This document shows positions 17,410 through 26,531 of a stretch of 64,000 bases of DNA, one piece after another (the first letter of the stretch is position 1; every line of letters starts with the position of its first letter). This DNA is from Candidatus Neomicrothrix sp. UBA814 (GTDB lineage Bacteria; Actinomycetota; Acidimicrobiia; Acidimicrobiales; Poriferisodalaceae): NCBI GenBank assembly GCA_002296525.1, contig DBIA01000021.1:248001-312000 (forward strand), in the 5' to 3' direction. The position numbers and the translations under genes were made by a program. The notes under the pieces are model-generated. The model was not told the DNA's origin. It worked only from the letters and a program-made list of their open reading frames with translations, and searched no databases.

Positions 17410-18810
17410 TTACTGGGATACCGAAGATACGAATTCCATCACTGCATTTATGTCGACGGCTAGTTCGATGCATCGTTCTGCTTTACCCGCTAGGGCAGCA
17501 ATTTCTTCTGGTTGGGGCGGGCTCATTCCGGTGGCAGCGGCAACCGCTCCTTCAAATTTTGCTGGATGAGCAGTGGCCATAACCGCTAGCGGACTGTTGG
17601 TGGGTTGAAGACGTCTAGCAACGTTCACTCCCACCGCTGTGTGTGGATCAAGAAAGTCCTGTTGGCTCGAATGCAACTCCGCGATTGTGTCCGCGACTTG
17701 TTGATCTGAGGCAGCTCCAGCTTCGAAGGAGACATGCAGGCTTTCTAAAATTTTGGGGGGTAACACCAGGACTCCTTCAGATCGGAATTCCAGCATTGCC
17801 TCGGTCAACCATGAGGAGTCTTTACCGCTTAGCTCAAAGAGCAAACGCTCGAAATTGCTAGATACTTGGATATCCATCGCTGGACTGGTGGATGGCTGAA
17901 CTTCCCGAATCTCCATGATTCCTGAAAGATGAGCTCGAGTCAGTATGTCGTTGTGGTTGCTAGCCATAACCAAGCGATCCACAGGCAAGCCCATCTGCGT
18001 AGCGATATATCCCGCAAAGATGTTGCCGAAGTTTCCGGTTGGGACACAAAAAGAAATCGGATCGTTAGGACCTACAAGCTTTGAAGCAGTGGTGAAGTAA
18101 TACACGGTTTGAGCTGCTACACGCGCCCAATTGATGCTGTTGACTGCACCCAATCGATGAATGTCTCGAAATTCGGTGTCGGCGAACATCGCCTTGACCA
18201 GGTCTTGGCAGTCATCGAAGGTGCCGTCAATCGCGATGTTATGGATGTTCGTGCTCTCGACGGTCGTCATCTGTCGTCGCTGTATTTCCGATACTCGACC
18301 ACGTGGGTGGAGCATGATCAGGTTGATTCCATCACGGTCCCTGCATGCCTCTATGGCAGCGCTGCCAGTGTCTCCCGAGGTAGCTCCCACAATTGTCACG
18401 CTCGTGTCACGACGCGACAATTCGTATTCAAACAACCTCCCAAGGAGTTGTAAGGCAACGTCCTTAAACGAAAATGTGGGGCCCCAGAACAGTTCCGCCA
18501 AGAACAGGTTCTCGTTGCTTTCGGTGGTCAACGGCCGAACGGGGACCACTTCAGGGTGTCGGAAAGTCGCGTAAGACTCTTCGATCATTTTAGCTAGGTC
18601 ATCGCTGTCTATCGATGGTGAAAGAAGTGGTGTCAAAACCCGTGTGGCTACCTCGCTATAAGGTTTTTGTCCGAAAGAGTTCAGGTCCGCGGGTGTGAAC
18701 TTAGGCAACTCAGCAGGCACGTAGAGTCCGCCATCTGATGCCAACCCGGCCAGCAAAACATCAGCAAATTCAAGGACCGGTGCCTTACCGCGGGTGCTTT
18801 GGTACTTCAC
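17410..18810 (-). CDS. thrC: Threonine synthase
   Basis: PLP-dependent lyase of 466 residues that converts O-phosphohomoserine to threonine. It is the long form (MKYQSTRGKAPVLEFADVLL at the N-terminus). The PLP lysine motif is WGPTFSFKDVALQLLG and the phosphate-binding loop VGATSGDTGSAAIEA. The GTG start has GAGG about 9 bases before it and follows hom by 20 bases. No homoserine kinase (thrB), which supplies its substrate, lies next to it. Confidence 0.96.
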   Translation of the reverse strand: MKYQSTRGKAPVLEFADVLLAGLASDGGLYVPAELPKFTPADLNSFGQKPYSEVATRVLTPLLSPSIDSDDLAKMIEESYATFRHPEVVPVRPLTTESNENLFLAELFWGPTFSFKDVALQLLGRLFEYELSRRDTSVTIVGATSGDTGSAAIEACRDRDGINLIMLHPRGRVSEIQRRQMTTVESTNIHNIAIDGTFDDCQDLVKAMFADTEFRDIHRLGAVNSINWARVAAQTVYYFTTASKLVGPNDPISFCVPTGNFGNIFAGYIATQMGLPVDRLVMASNHNDILTRAHLSGIMEIREVQPSTSPAMDIQVSSNFERLLFELSGKDSSWLTEAMLEFRSEGVLVLPPKILESLHVSFEAGAASDQQVADTIAELHSSQQDFLDPHTAVGVNVARRLQPTNSPLAVMATAHPAKFEGAVAAATGMSPPQPEEIAALAGKAERCIELAVDINAVMEFVSSVSQ

Positions 18811-18830
18811 GGTTTCAAACCTCGCCGCAA

Positions 18831-20123
18831 CTATTCGCCCGCTACGCGAATCAAGGCACCGATGTCACGCACTTCTTTCAAATCTCGTAATTCGCGAATT
18901 GTGGACTGCATATCTGCCTCTCGAGCCTTATGGGTTATAAACACAAGGTGAGCAGTTGCACCTTGGCCCTGCTGTTCCATCGACCGGATCGATACACCGT
19001 GTTCGCCAAAGACGCTGGCGACCGCAGCCAATACTCCAGGTTGATCTTCAACATCCAGTTGCAGATAAAACGCGCTAGTAGTTTCGTCGATAGCTCGAAT
19101 TACAACTTCCGAAAACGATCCCAAGTCTCCCGCCACCCCTTGTTGCAAGTTTCTCGCAGCGGAAATGAGGTCTCCAAGCATTGCAGAGGCCGTGGGGCCG
19201 CCCCCTGCGCCGCGTCCGTAGAGCATGAGATCGCCGACCTCGGCACCTTCCAAAAATACGGCGTTGAAGCTTTCCCGAACTGAGGCAAGTGGATGATTCT
19301 GAGGAACCATGGTCGGGTGCACCCTGACGGCTACCTCTCCACCATCTGATTCTGCTATCGCCAGCAATTTGATGACATGGCCCATGTGAGACGCGGCAGC
19401 AATATCAGCTTTCGAAACTTGACTTATGCCCTCCTGATACACATCCCCTGCAACCACCTTGGCACCGAAAGCAATAGTCGCCAAAATTGCAGCCTTCGCA
19501 GCTGCATCTCCACCTTCAACGTCAGCTGTTGGGTCGGCTTCGGCAAATCCGAGGCTTTGCGCTTCAGCCAGCACGTCTGAGTATTCGGCTCCTTCTTCAG
19601 TCATTTTGGTCAAGATGAAATTCGTAGTGCCGTTCACGATTCCCATGACTCGATTAACGCGTTCTCCAGCTAAAGAGTCTCGTAAGGCGCGAATGAGAGG
19701 AATGCCGCCCGCAACCGCCGCTTCAAAGAAAAGGTCGACTCCTCCGGCCGAAGCGGCTTCGAATAGTTCTTGCCCGACATTCGCTACTAACTCTTTGTTA
19801 GCGGTAATGACCGGCTTTCCAGATTTCAACGAGTCGATGACTAGCTGTCGCGCTGGTTCAATCCCGCCGATTGTTTCAACGATGATGTCAACATCGGGCG
19901 AGCCAACTAGGAGTTGCGGGTCTCGTGTAAAGACTTCTTCAGGGAGACTGACATCTCGGTCCGCGGAAAGGTTGCGGACCGCGATACCCGCTATCTCAAG
20001 TCGAACTCCAGTGCGAGCTGCTATGCGATCTGCATCTGCATCAATAATTCTGGCTAAAGCGCCACCAACTGTGCCGCAACCTAAAAGCCCAACTCGAACC
20101 GTTGAATGTGATTCCGATTGCAT
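18831..20123 (-). CDS. hom: Homoserine dehydrogenase with ACT domain
   Basis: NAD(P)-dependent enzyme of 430 residues that reduces aspartate semialdehyde to homoserine. The N-terminal Rossmann motif is VGLLGCGTVGGALARI. The catalytic domain contains GIVNGTTNFIL and EADPTADVEGGDAAAKAAILA. The last 80 residues form an ACT domain (YLQLDVEDQPGVLAAVASVFG), the usual site of threonine feedback. The ATG at 20123 is chosen because TACGGT lies 7 bases upstream; a TTG seven codons further up is possible. It is followed closely by thrC. Confidence 0.96.
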   Translation of the reverse strand: MQSESHSTVRVGLLGCGTVGGALARIIDADADRIAARTGVRLEIAGIAVRNLSADRDVSLPEEVFTRDPQLLVGSPDVDIIVETIGGIEPARQLVIDSLKSGKPVITANKELVANVGQELFEAASAGGVDLFFEAAVAGGIPLIRALRDSLAGERVNRVMGIVNGTTNFILTKMTEEGAEYSDVLAEAQSLGFAEADPTADVEGGDAAAKAAILATIAFGAKVVAGDVYQEGISQVSKADIAAASHMGHVIKLLAIAESDGGEVAVRVHPTMVPQNHPLASVRESFNAVFLEGAEVGDLMLYGRGAGGGPTASAMLGDLISAARNLQQGVAGDLGSFSEVVIRAIDETTSAFYLQLDVEDQPGVLAAVASVFGEHGVSIRSMEQQGQGATAHLVFITHKAREADMQSTIRELRDLKEVRDIGALIRVAGE

Positions 20124-20136
20124 ACCTTCAACCGTA
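20124..20136 (-). promoter_or_regulatory. Predicted -10 box for hom
   Basis: On the minus strand TACGGT (20131-20136) precedes the ATG of hom by 7 bases, in the 60-base gap after lysA. This would let hom-thrC be transcribed without a leader, in addition to read-through from lysA. Confidence 0.4.
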
Positions 20137-20204
20137 CCGGTCAAACAGATGATTACTGATGTGGATTTGTAGCTACGGTCCTACTTGTCGAACGCGGGGG
20201 CTAA

Positions 20205-21497
20205 TCAACCGAGGTCAAGAATCGTTAGATCCTCGATGGTCTCTCTGCGAATGACAGGTCGGGCCTCGCCATCTGAAGCGAAGATCACTGCGGGCCGCGG
20301 CATCCTGTTATATGTACTTGCCATTGAGTAACCGTAAGCACCAGTCACAGGTGTCGCTACCAAGTCTCCTACTTGCAGGCTTTCCGGAAGGTGGGCCTGT
20401 TGGACGATGACATCGCTTGATTCACAGTGTTTGCCAACTATGCGAGCTATGGAGTTACGCGGTTCGGTAATTCTGGTCGGCGCGAACGCGGTGTAACCGC
20501 TGCCATAAAGCATCGGCCGTGGGTTATCGCCAAAGCCTCCATCGACAGCCATATAGGTTCTTATGCCCGGTATTTCCTTGATGGTTCCTATCGAATAGAC
20601 AGTGATCGCCGCTTGGGCTGCTATAGATCTGCCCGGTTCAGCAGAAACTCGAGCGTTGATGCCTAATTGGTTGCAAGCTTCGCTCAGCATCTCTCCCCAC
20701 TCGGTGATGGAAGGCGCTGATTCCGACTCTAGGTATGCAACGCCGAGGCCTCCACCCACCGATAACTCCGGTAATCCGAGTGGTTCGGAGAAAGCGGCTA
20801 CGACTTCAAGCGCTCGGGCGAAACTGTCGACTCTGAATACTTGACTTCCAATGTGTTGGTGAATGCCCATGAGTTCTACGCCTGGGTTAGACGCGCAATT
20901 GCGCACCGCTTCTTCGGCGGCACCAGATTCCAGTCCGAATCCGAACTTGGAATCGTTTTGGCCCGTTGAGATGTATTCATGGGTGTGGGCTTCAACTCCG
21001 GGAGTGACGCGGAGTTGTATTTGGGCTACTAGGCCGTCAATTTCATGGAGGTGTCGGAGGCGACTGAGTTCATCAAACGAGTCAACTACGACACGACCGA
21101 CTGCATGGGCACGAGCGGCCGACAATTCGCTAAGGGACTTATTGTTTCCATGGAAAACAATCCGCTCGCCGGGAACACCAGCTGCAATAGCGGTAAACAG
21201 TTCACCTTCGCTGGCAACGTCAATGTGTAAACCTTCCTCATTTACGAGACGCGCCATCGCTGCGCACAGGAACGCTTTACTTGCGTAGGCAGTTCCTTCG
21301 CCTAACGCTTCGCGCGCTTCTCGACACCTTGATCGAAGGTGTTGTTCGTCATAGATAAAAAGTGGTGTGCCGTATTCGGCTGCTAGTTCATCAACCGATA
21401 GCCCTCCGATCTGTAGCTCACCGCGAGGTCCAACTCGTGCTGAGTCGGGCAAAAGAGACATTGGTACAGGACCATCAGCGATTTCTGTGTGATTCAT
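20205..21497 (-). CDS. lysA: Diaminopimelate decarboxylase
   Basis: Fold III PLP enzyme of 430 residues that decarboxylates meso-diaminopimelate to lysine. PLP lysine region YASKAFLCAAM, the HGNNKS segment, the phosphate-binding GGGLGVAY and the EPGRSIAAQ motif are all present. TGAYGYSMASTYNRMPRP near the C-terminus is the conserved substrate-binding stretch. AAAGGA precedes the ATG by about five bases. It is 9 bases after argS, an arrangement common in actinobacteria. Confidence 0.97.
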   Translation of the reverse strand: MNHTEIADGPVPMSLLPDSARVGPRGELQIGGLSVDELAAEYGTPLFIYDEQHLRSRCREAREALGEGTAYASKAFLCAAMARLVNEEGLHIDVASEGELFTAIAAGVPGERIVFHGNNKSLSELSAARAHAVGRVVVDSFDELSRLRHLHEIDGLVAQIQLRVTPGVEAHTHEYISTGQNDSKFGFGLESGAAEEAVRNCASNPGVELMGIHQHIGSQVFRVDSFARALEVVAAFSEPLGLPELSVGGGLGVAYLESESAPSITEWGEMLSEACNQLGINARVSAEPGRSIAAQAAITVYSIGTIKEIPGIRTYMAVDGGFGDNPRPMLYGSGYTAFAPTRITEPRNSIARIVGKHCESSDVIVQQAHLPESLQVGDLVATPVTGAYGYSMASTYNRMPRPAVIFASDGEARPVIRRETIEDLTILDLG

Positions 21498-21506
21498 GTG
21501 GTCCTT

Positions 21507-23111
21507 TCACATTTCTTCGGGCGCAGTGATACCGAGAAGGTCGAGTCCTATGGCGAAGCCGATACGGGCAGTCTCGACTAACCAAAGTCGGGCTTGTTGG
21601 ATCTCGGCAGCGACGTCAGATCTGAGGACTGGGCAGTCGTGGTAGAAGCCGTGGAATGCTGCAGCGAGTTCTCGGATCCATGTTGCTACGCGATGAGGAG
21701 CTCTATCGCGCGCAGCAAATTCGACTATCTCCGGAAGGGTGGAAAGGCACCGTAGAATTTCTAGTTCTCGCTCATGCTGAAGGACGGTGACATCCATCGC
21801 ATCGACGGGGCGACGAGAAATTCCTCTATTTGTTGCCTCGCGGCTTACTGCCGCTATTCGAGCGTGGGCATATTGCACGTAATAGACGGGATTTTCGTTT
21901 GCCTCACTTGAGAGGACATCAATATCGATGGTCTGTCGAGTGTCAATGGATTGGAGCAAGTATGCAAAGCGAGCGACGTCTGGACCAACGGCTTCAATGA
22001 GCTCACTAACTTCGACCATGGTCCCGGTTCTTTTCGAAAGTTTGATTTCTTCGCCGTTTCTCACCAACGTCACGTTTTGGCCAATAATGGCTTCGTAGCG
22101 GTCCGAGGGGTGACCCAACATTTTCATAGCAGCTGCCATTCGCGGGACGTAACCGTGATGGTCCGCACCAAGAACGTCAATAACAAGTTCACCACGGTCA
22201 AATTTCTGATTGTGGTAAGCGATGTCAGGTACGAAGTAGGTGGGTTCTCCGTCACTTTTGATTAGAACCCGATCTTTTTCATCTCCAAATTCGGATGTGC
22301 GTAGCCATGTCGCACCATCACGGTCATCTACCCACCCCGAATCCCTTAAAAGGTCTACGACCTCTTCCATCGCTCCTGACTCAACGAGTGCTTTTTCGCT
22401 GGCCCAATGGTCGAATGTCACGTTCATCGATGCGAGCGAATCTTGCACATCTTTTAGCGCTCGTTCTTGACCCCATGCAACGGGTTCAGCTTCATCAGGC
22501 ATCTCACGTGCCCATTCGGCGACGTATTCGCCGGCGTATCCATCTTCGGGCAGCTCCCCACCATCTCGTCTGGCTACTAGCGAAGCCCCAAACAACTCAG
22601 TCTGGATGCCTCGATCGTTGACGTAGTACTCGGTGAAGGTTCTGTAACCGCACCGACGAAAAATACGGGCCAGACTGTCACCATATGCGCCCCAGCGACC
22701 CCCTCCTGCGTGCAGTGGACCAGTAGGGTTTGCTGATACAAATTCAAGATTGATGGATGCGCCGTCTCCAACTGTAGGCCGCGCGTAGTTGTGTTCGCCT
22801 TGGGTGAGGACGTCTATCAGCACGTCATGCAACCACTGAGGGGAAAGATAGAAGTTAATGAAGCCTGGGCCCGCAACTTCTATTTCTTTGATCACATTCA
22901 AGCCTTGCGACTCAACAATCTTCGCGAGTTCTGTCGCCAATTCCCGTGGGTTGCGCTCGAGGCGTTTTGACATCACCAGGGCGACGTTTGAGGACCAATC
23001 GCCATGCTCGCGGGCTGCGGGTCGTTCCATTTGAACGTCGGTCGCGGCAATTTCAATATGCAGGTCTCTAAATGAGTCCGCCAAGGCTTGTGCCAAGACT
23101 TCTGTAATCAC
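21507..23111 (-). CDS. argS: Arginyl-tRNA synthetase
   Basis: Class I synthetase of 534 residues that attaches arginine to its tRNA. The N-terminal add-1 domain comes first. The class I HIGH motif is written HAGG (PTGPLHAGGGRWGAYGD); actinobacterial ArgRS commonly has HIGG here, so this is a mild variation. The KMSKS-like element is IKLSKRTGTM. The C-terminal anticodon-binding domain ends in LLGITAPEEM. The frame is open to 23198, but the GTG at 23111 has AGGGAG 7 bases before it and gives the expected N-terminus. A tRNA-Arg gene lies about 165 bases away on the other strand. Confidence 0.95.
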   Translation of the reverse strand: MITEVLAQALADSFRDLHIEIAATDVQMERPAAREHGDWSSNVALVMSKRLERNPRELATELAKIVESQGLNVIKEIEVAGPGFINFYLSPQWLHDVLIDVLTQGEHNYARPTVGDGASINLEFVSANPTGPLHAGGGRWGAYGDSLARIFRRCGYRTFTEYYVNDRGIQTELFGASLVARRDGGELPEDGYAGEYVAEWAREMPDEAEPVAWGQERALKDVQDSLASMNVTFDHWASEKALVESGAMEEVVDLLRDSGWVDDRDGATWLRTSEFGDEKDRVLIKSDGEPTYFVPDIAYHNQKFDRGELVIDVLGADHHGYVPRMAAAMKMLGHPSDRYEAIIGQNVTLVRNGEEIKLSKRTGTMVEVSELIEAVGPDVARFAYLLQSIDTRQTIDIDVLSSEANENPVYYVQYAHARIAAVSREATNRGISRRPVDAMDVTVLQHERELEILRCLSTLPEIVEFAARDRAPHRVATWIRELAAAFHGFYHDCPVLRSDVAAEIQQARLWLVETARIGFAIGLDLLGITAPEEM

Positions 23112-23276
23112 CAATGTGCTCCCTACAGGTCGCAATGCAAGCCCCTCATCATTGTGACGATGGGACAATCTTGACTGTACCGCTGCAACCCCGCTCACCC
23201 GAAGCGACTTATGATTGCATTTTGAAGTCGGTGTTGATGTGGAGCAATTTGTTCGACGCGATACATTCGCTAACCC

Positions 23277-23351
23277 GCCCTCGTAGCTCAGGGGATAGAG
23301 CAGTGGCCTCCGGAGCCATGAGCGCAGGTTCGAATCCTGCCGAGGGCGCCA
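23277..23351 (+). tRNA. tRNA-Arg (anticodon CCG)
   Basis: A full cloverleaf can be drawn. The acceptor is GCCCTCG with CGAGGGC; the D arm is GCTC/GAGC. The anticodon stem is GTGGC/GCCAT around loop CTCCGGA with anticodon CCG at 23310-23312. The T arm is GCAGG/CCTGC around TTCGAAT. The CCA end is encoded (23349-23351). It reads the CGG arginine codon. Confidence 0.97.
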
Positions 23352-23399
23352 AAAAATGATTGGCGATTCAGCACCTGGTTATTACGCACAATCAGTGAC

Positions 23400-23411
23400 T
23401 ACATTCAGAAC
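23400..23411 (+). promoter_or_regulatory. Predicted -10 box for the FetB-like gene
   Basis: TACATT at 23400-23405 lies 6 bases before the GTG start at 23412, and no Shine-Dalgarno sequence is present. This fits leaderless transcription. Confidence 0.45.
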
Positions 23412-24218
23412 GTGTTGAGCGATCTGCTGACTACAGCGACTGTGTCACCGTGGGGGGTTCTTGCGGCGGCGGCCATGACACTCATTGCTTTAGCGGTCTC
23501 TTGGAGACTCGGCCTTGGCTTGGTTCGTTCGATTTCATTGAGCTCCATTCGATCTGTCCTACAACTTCTGTTGGCAGGGGTCTTACTTGTTCCTGCGCTC
23601 AGGGCTGGAGCTCATCTGATCTGGTCGTGGTTGTGGTGCTTCGCGATGCTGATCTTTGCTGTCGGACTGGTTAGACGTCGCACGACTGACCTAGGAGAAG
23701 GCCGTCCGTCATATTTACTTTCGGCTCTAGCTGTTTCCGTACCTGTGGCGTCTGGCCTTGCAGTGGTGTTTTGTTTTGGTGTGCTCCCACTGCAACCATC
23801 AACGCTTGTACCTATGGCCGGCATAGTTCTTGGCAACACGCTCCCCGCCACCTCTGCGGGTGCTATGCGATTTGTGGAGTTGGTGCGAGAGGAGCGCGGT
23901 CAAATAGAAGCCATGCTCGCTTTGGGGTTTAGAGCTCGTGCCGCTATTCGACCCCAAATTACAAAAGCAGTAAAGGCCGCTCTGGTTCCGCCGATCGAGA
24001 GGATGCGGATGATCGGCTTAGTATTACTTCCGGGAACCATGACTGGGATGCTTCTGGCAGGAGTCGATCCTCTTAAGGCAGTTATGACTCAAATGGTTGT
24101 CAGTTTTCTAATACTCGGAGGCGTTACGTTGACGGTTACAACGGTGGTCTTTGGCTGCTCACTTTCAGCTATTGACCACGGCAAACTTGTTGGGGTTCAA
24201 TCGAACAAGGTCAACTAA
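23412..24218 (+). CDS. FetB-like (UPF0014) membrane permease
   Basis: Membrane protein of 268 residues with about seven helices. It matches the FetB/YbbM family, the permease of an iron-export ABC transporter in E. coli. Diagnostic parts are the ISLSSIRSVLQLLLAGVLL helix, MAGIVLGNTLPATSAGAMRF, the cytoplasmic ALGFRARAAIRP loop that resembles the ATPase coupling helix, and VLLPGTMTGMLLAGVDPLKAV. The partner ATPase FetA is not adjacent. The GTG start at 23412 follows the tRNA by 60 bases. Its stop overlaps that of the converging PPOX gene by four bases. Confidence 0.85.
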   Translation: MLSDLLTTATVSPWGVLAAAAMTLIALAVSWRLGLGLVRSISLSSIRSVLQLLLAGVLLVPALRAGAHLIWSWLWCFAMLIFAVGLVRRRTTDLGEGRPSYLLSALAVSVPVASGLAVVFCFGVLPLQPSTLVPMAGIVLGNTLPATSAGAMRFVELVREERGQIEAMLALGFRARAAIRPQITKAVKAALVPPIERMRMIGLVLLPGTMTGMLLAGVDPLKAVMTQMVVSFLILGGVTLTVTTVVFGCSLSAIDHGKLVGVQSNKVN

Positions 24219-24625
24219 GCCTTCCAGCCAGTTAGCTCAGTTCGCTCAATGACGATGGCTGGACCTTTCGGGCGTTTTTCGGCGTACTGGGTATAGCGGT
24301 CTGATAGAAGATCGATCGCATGGTCAAACTCGCGACCACTTTGATGAACTTTTGCTCGACCCCGAATGCGCACCCACCAAAGTTGCTTCCAGTCGTCATC
24401 GTTATACCGATCCACTAGCAGAGTTACTTCTGGGAACTGTTTAATATTTTCAAGGCGTTTCAGTTCAGTCGTCGATTTTTTCTTGTGATCGATAGCCGTC
24501 ACAACCGTCCGATCATCAAATGCAAAAGTCACTGGCACTAGGTCAACTCGTCCGTCGGTCCGGATAGTTGCCAGTGTTGCTACACGGGCGGCACTCAGTA
24601 GCTCTAGCAATTCAGATTCGTTCAT
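24215..24625 (-). CDS. PPOX-fold F420-dependent enzyme, Rv0121-like
   Basis: Split-barrel protein of 136 residues of the pyridoxamine-phosphate-oxidase-like superfamily. RVATLATIRTDGRVDLVPVTFAF is the N-terminal barrel signature, and VVTAIDHKKKSTTELKRLENI followed by LVDRYNDDDWKQLWWVRIRG resembles the mycobacterial Rv0121c family. Members are thought to use reduced coenzyme F420 or flavin; the substrate is unknown. Its convergent neighbour is the FetB-like gene and the divergent neighbour is an FrhB-like protein. Confidence 0.85.
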   Translation of the reverse strand: MNESELLELLSAARVATLATIRTDGRVDLVPVTFAFDDRTVVTAIDHKKKSTTELKRLENIKQFPEVTLLVDRYNDDDWKQLWWVRIRGRAKVHQSGREFDHAIDLLSDRYTQYAEKRPKGPAIVIERTELTGWKA

Positions 24626-24760
24626 GAGTCCTCGGGGGCGCCTGTTTGTTCGGTTATGAGCATTACGACAACGCGAGGGGTCACCCTAGCTCGGAGTTCC
24701 TTGTGACCCAAAAGCGTTGTGATGATTGGTTTTTGGTAGGTGAAATTCGTCTCGACCACG

Positions 24761-24773
24761 TATTCTCTTTCGC
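24761..24773 (+). promoter_or_regulatory. Predicted -10 box for the FrhB-like gene
   Basis: TATTCT at 24761-24766 lies 7 bases before the ATG at 24774. There is no ribosome binding site, so a leaderless transcript is likely. Confidence 0.5.
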
Positions 24774-25937
24774 ATGGCATTAGCTGAGGAAAGCACTGAA
24801 GCACCCAAGCGCGAACGTTGGTCCTTTCAGTGGAAAGAACTCCACGAAGAGGTAATCACTTCTGGCCTATGTACAGGCTGCGCTGGTTGCGTAATCAGTT
24901 GCCCTCATGACGTGATCGGGTACGACCACGTTCAGGGCGGCTTTAAGCCTTTCCACATCGAAGAAGAACTCGGGGAAGCTAACTGCGGTCACGGCGAAAA
25001 GGGATGCACTAGTTGCACCCGCGCCTGCCCTCGCTTTAGGACTTGGGAAGACGAAGCAGACGACTTTTTATTCAACAGGTCGCGAACCCCTGAGGAGCCT
25101 TCAGGTATTTACAAAGACATCATCTTGACTAGGGCGTCGGACGATTTCATTCATCAGGTCGGACAAGATGGTGGGCTTGTATCAGCGATCCTTATTTGGG
25201 CACTGGAAAACGGCTATATCGACGCTGCACTGACTTCATATGTTGGCGAAGGCGAGGGATCACAGTGGACAGCTTCACCCGGTGTGGCATTTAACAGGGA
25301 TGATGTGATTCGCGGAGCCGGGAGCCGCTACACCTACTCTGCTAACACCCTCGCATATGACGAAGCAATTGAAGCCGGTGCAAAGAAAATTGCGTTAGTC
25401 GGAATGAGTTGCCAAAGCTCGATAGTTCCGGTTGCTAAGTCCAGGAAGATCGGCAAGGTTGGCAACAGGTTTGCTCTAAACATCGGCCTCCTTTGTTCCA
25501 AGTCCTTCGATGAAGCGATTTTCGAAGAACTCTTTGAACAGAAATATGGCCTTGACCGTCACACAATCAAAAAGACAAATATCAAAGGCGTCTTCCAAAT
25601 CTGGACACATGACGGCGGCTACTACGAAATCAACTTGAAGGAGTGCCACGCGTGGACACGAGAGGGCTGCAACCATTGCCCAGATTTCGCTGCTGAACAT
25701 GCCGATATCTCGACCGGTGGTATCGGCAAATACAGCGACTGGACGTTAACAATTGTTCGGACGCCATTGGGCCGCGAAATCATTATGAAAATGTTGGAGG
25801 GCGGCTACCTGATCGGGCGCCCCGGCGACGATGATCCGGGAGCGATTGAACTCATGCACAGGTTGAGCGAAAAATCAAGAAAGCGCTGGCCAGAGTTTGC
25901 GTGGGAACAGCCAGCCCTTCTTCCTACTCGTAAGTAG
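24774..25937 (+). CDS. Coenzyme F420 hydrogenase/dehydrogenase beta-subunit family protein
   Basis: FrhB-like iron-sulfur flavoprotein of 387 residues. The family oxidises or reduces coenzyme F420 for a partner protein. A ferredoxin-like Cys motif, CTGCAGCVISCP, lies at about residues 33-45; a second cluster region, CGHGEKGCTSCTRACP, follows near 67-82. The FrhB core contains GQDGGLVSAILIWALENGYID and GAGSRYTYSANTLAYDEA, and a late Cys group (CNHCPDF) is typical. No hydrogenase or formate dehydrogenase partner is next to it, so it is probably one of the stand-alone F420:ferredoxin or reductase types. Confidence 0.88.
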   Translation: MALAEESTEAPKRERWSFQWKELHEEVITSGLCTGCAGCVISCPHDVIGYDHVQGGFKPFHIEEELGEANCGHGEKGCTSCTRACPRFRTWEDEADDFLFNRSRTPEEPSGIYKDIILTRASDDFIHQVGQDGGLVSAILIWALENGYIDAALTSYVGEGEGSQWTASPGVAFNRDDVIRGAGSRYTYSANTLAYDEAIEAGAKKIALVGMSCQSSIVPVAKSRKIGKVGNRFALNIGLLCSKSFDEAIFEELFEQKYGLDRHTIKKTNIKGVFQIWTHDGGYYEINLKECHAWTREGCNHCPDFAAEHADISTGGIGKYSDWTLTIVRTPLGREIIMKMLEGGYLIGRPGDDDPGAIELMHRLSEKSRKRWPEFAWEQPALLPTRK

Positions 25938-25952
25938 TCCGCACCAAATAGG

Positions 25953-26531
25953 TCACAGGCATGTGTTGATGAAATCAACCATGCTGGGTCTTAAGTCGTT
26001 AGCTTTCAGGAACTCCGGCAGTCGTTCTTCTGGGATGACGTCGGCTGCGCGGGATGCTGAGCAGCGACATAGCTCCGAAAGCCGCTCCGAGTTTTGCGCA
26101 CAAGCAGCGAGATAAATCTCTTTCGTTGCGGAACTCCACACAGGTGGTCTCTCAGCTCCTCTGCATTGGACGAGCAGACCAGCGAGCTCAACCGGGAATT
26201 CATTGTAGGCACTCATTCGGTCTTCAAGGGCTGCTACGTCGCTCGAATCGACGTCGTTGGCCAATATTTCTGCCGCACAGTGACAGGGGCCAACAAGTCC
26301 AGAATCTGAGATACATGAATCAAGAAAAGCCACCGTTGTGCCGATATCAAGCAAATAATCGCTTGCGCTAGACGTAGTCTCGGTTGGCAATGTGCCTGGG
26401 TTATTGAAAGAAGGTTCCGATGGGTCGACGAGACCAGCCTGAGGTGGCTGCGGGGAACACGCACTAATCAAGAAGAAAGAGAAAACAAGCAAAAGACGGC
26501 ATGGAAGACCTGGTTTAGCGAAGTTCTGCAC
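25953..26531 (-). CDS. Cys-rich lipoprotein with two repeated domains
   Basis: Predicted lipoprotein of 192 residues. The signal peptide ends in the lipobox LISAC (cysteine 25), followed by a Pro-, Ser- and Thr-rich linker. The mature part has two similar helical repeats of about 55 residues. The first is FLDSCISDSGLVGPCHC with a later QC; the second is YLAACAQNSERLSELCRC with a terminal NTC. Each carries a C-x(8-9)-CxC pattern plus one further Cys, so disulfide bonds or metal binding are possible. I do not recognise a named family. The GTG start has a -10 box TAGGCT 6 bases upstream, overlapping the stop codon of the UDG gene. Confidence 0.8.
   Translation of the reverse strand: MQNFAKPGLPCRLLLVFSFFLISACSPQPPQAGLVDPSEPSFNNPGTLPTETTSSASDYLLDIGTTVAFLDSCISDSGLVGPCHCAAEILANDVDSSDVAALEDRMSAYNEFPVELAGLLVQCRGAERPPVWSSATKEIYLAACAQNSERLSELCRCSASRAADVIPEERLPEFLKANDLRPSMVDFINTCL

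Noticed and set aside
21507..23111. HAGG in place of HIGH in ArgRS as a possible defect.
   Set aside because: Actinobacterial ArgRS commonly has HIGG in this position, so this is a small variation within the group.
24622..24804. A 60-residue minus-strand frame between the PPOX gene and the FrhB-like gene.
   Set aside because: It overlaps the promoter and start of the FrhB-like gene, has no ribosome site and its sequence lacks any domain-like pattern.
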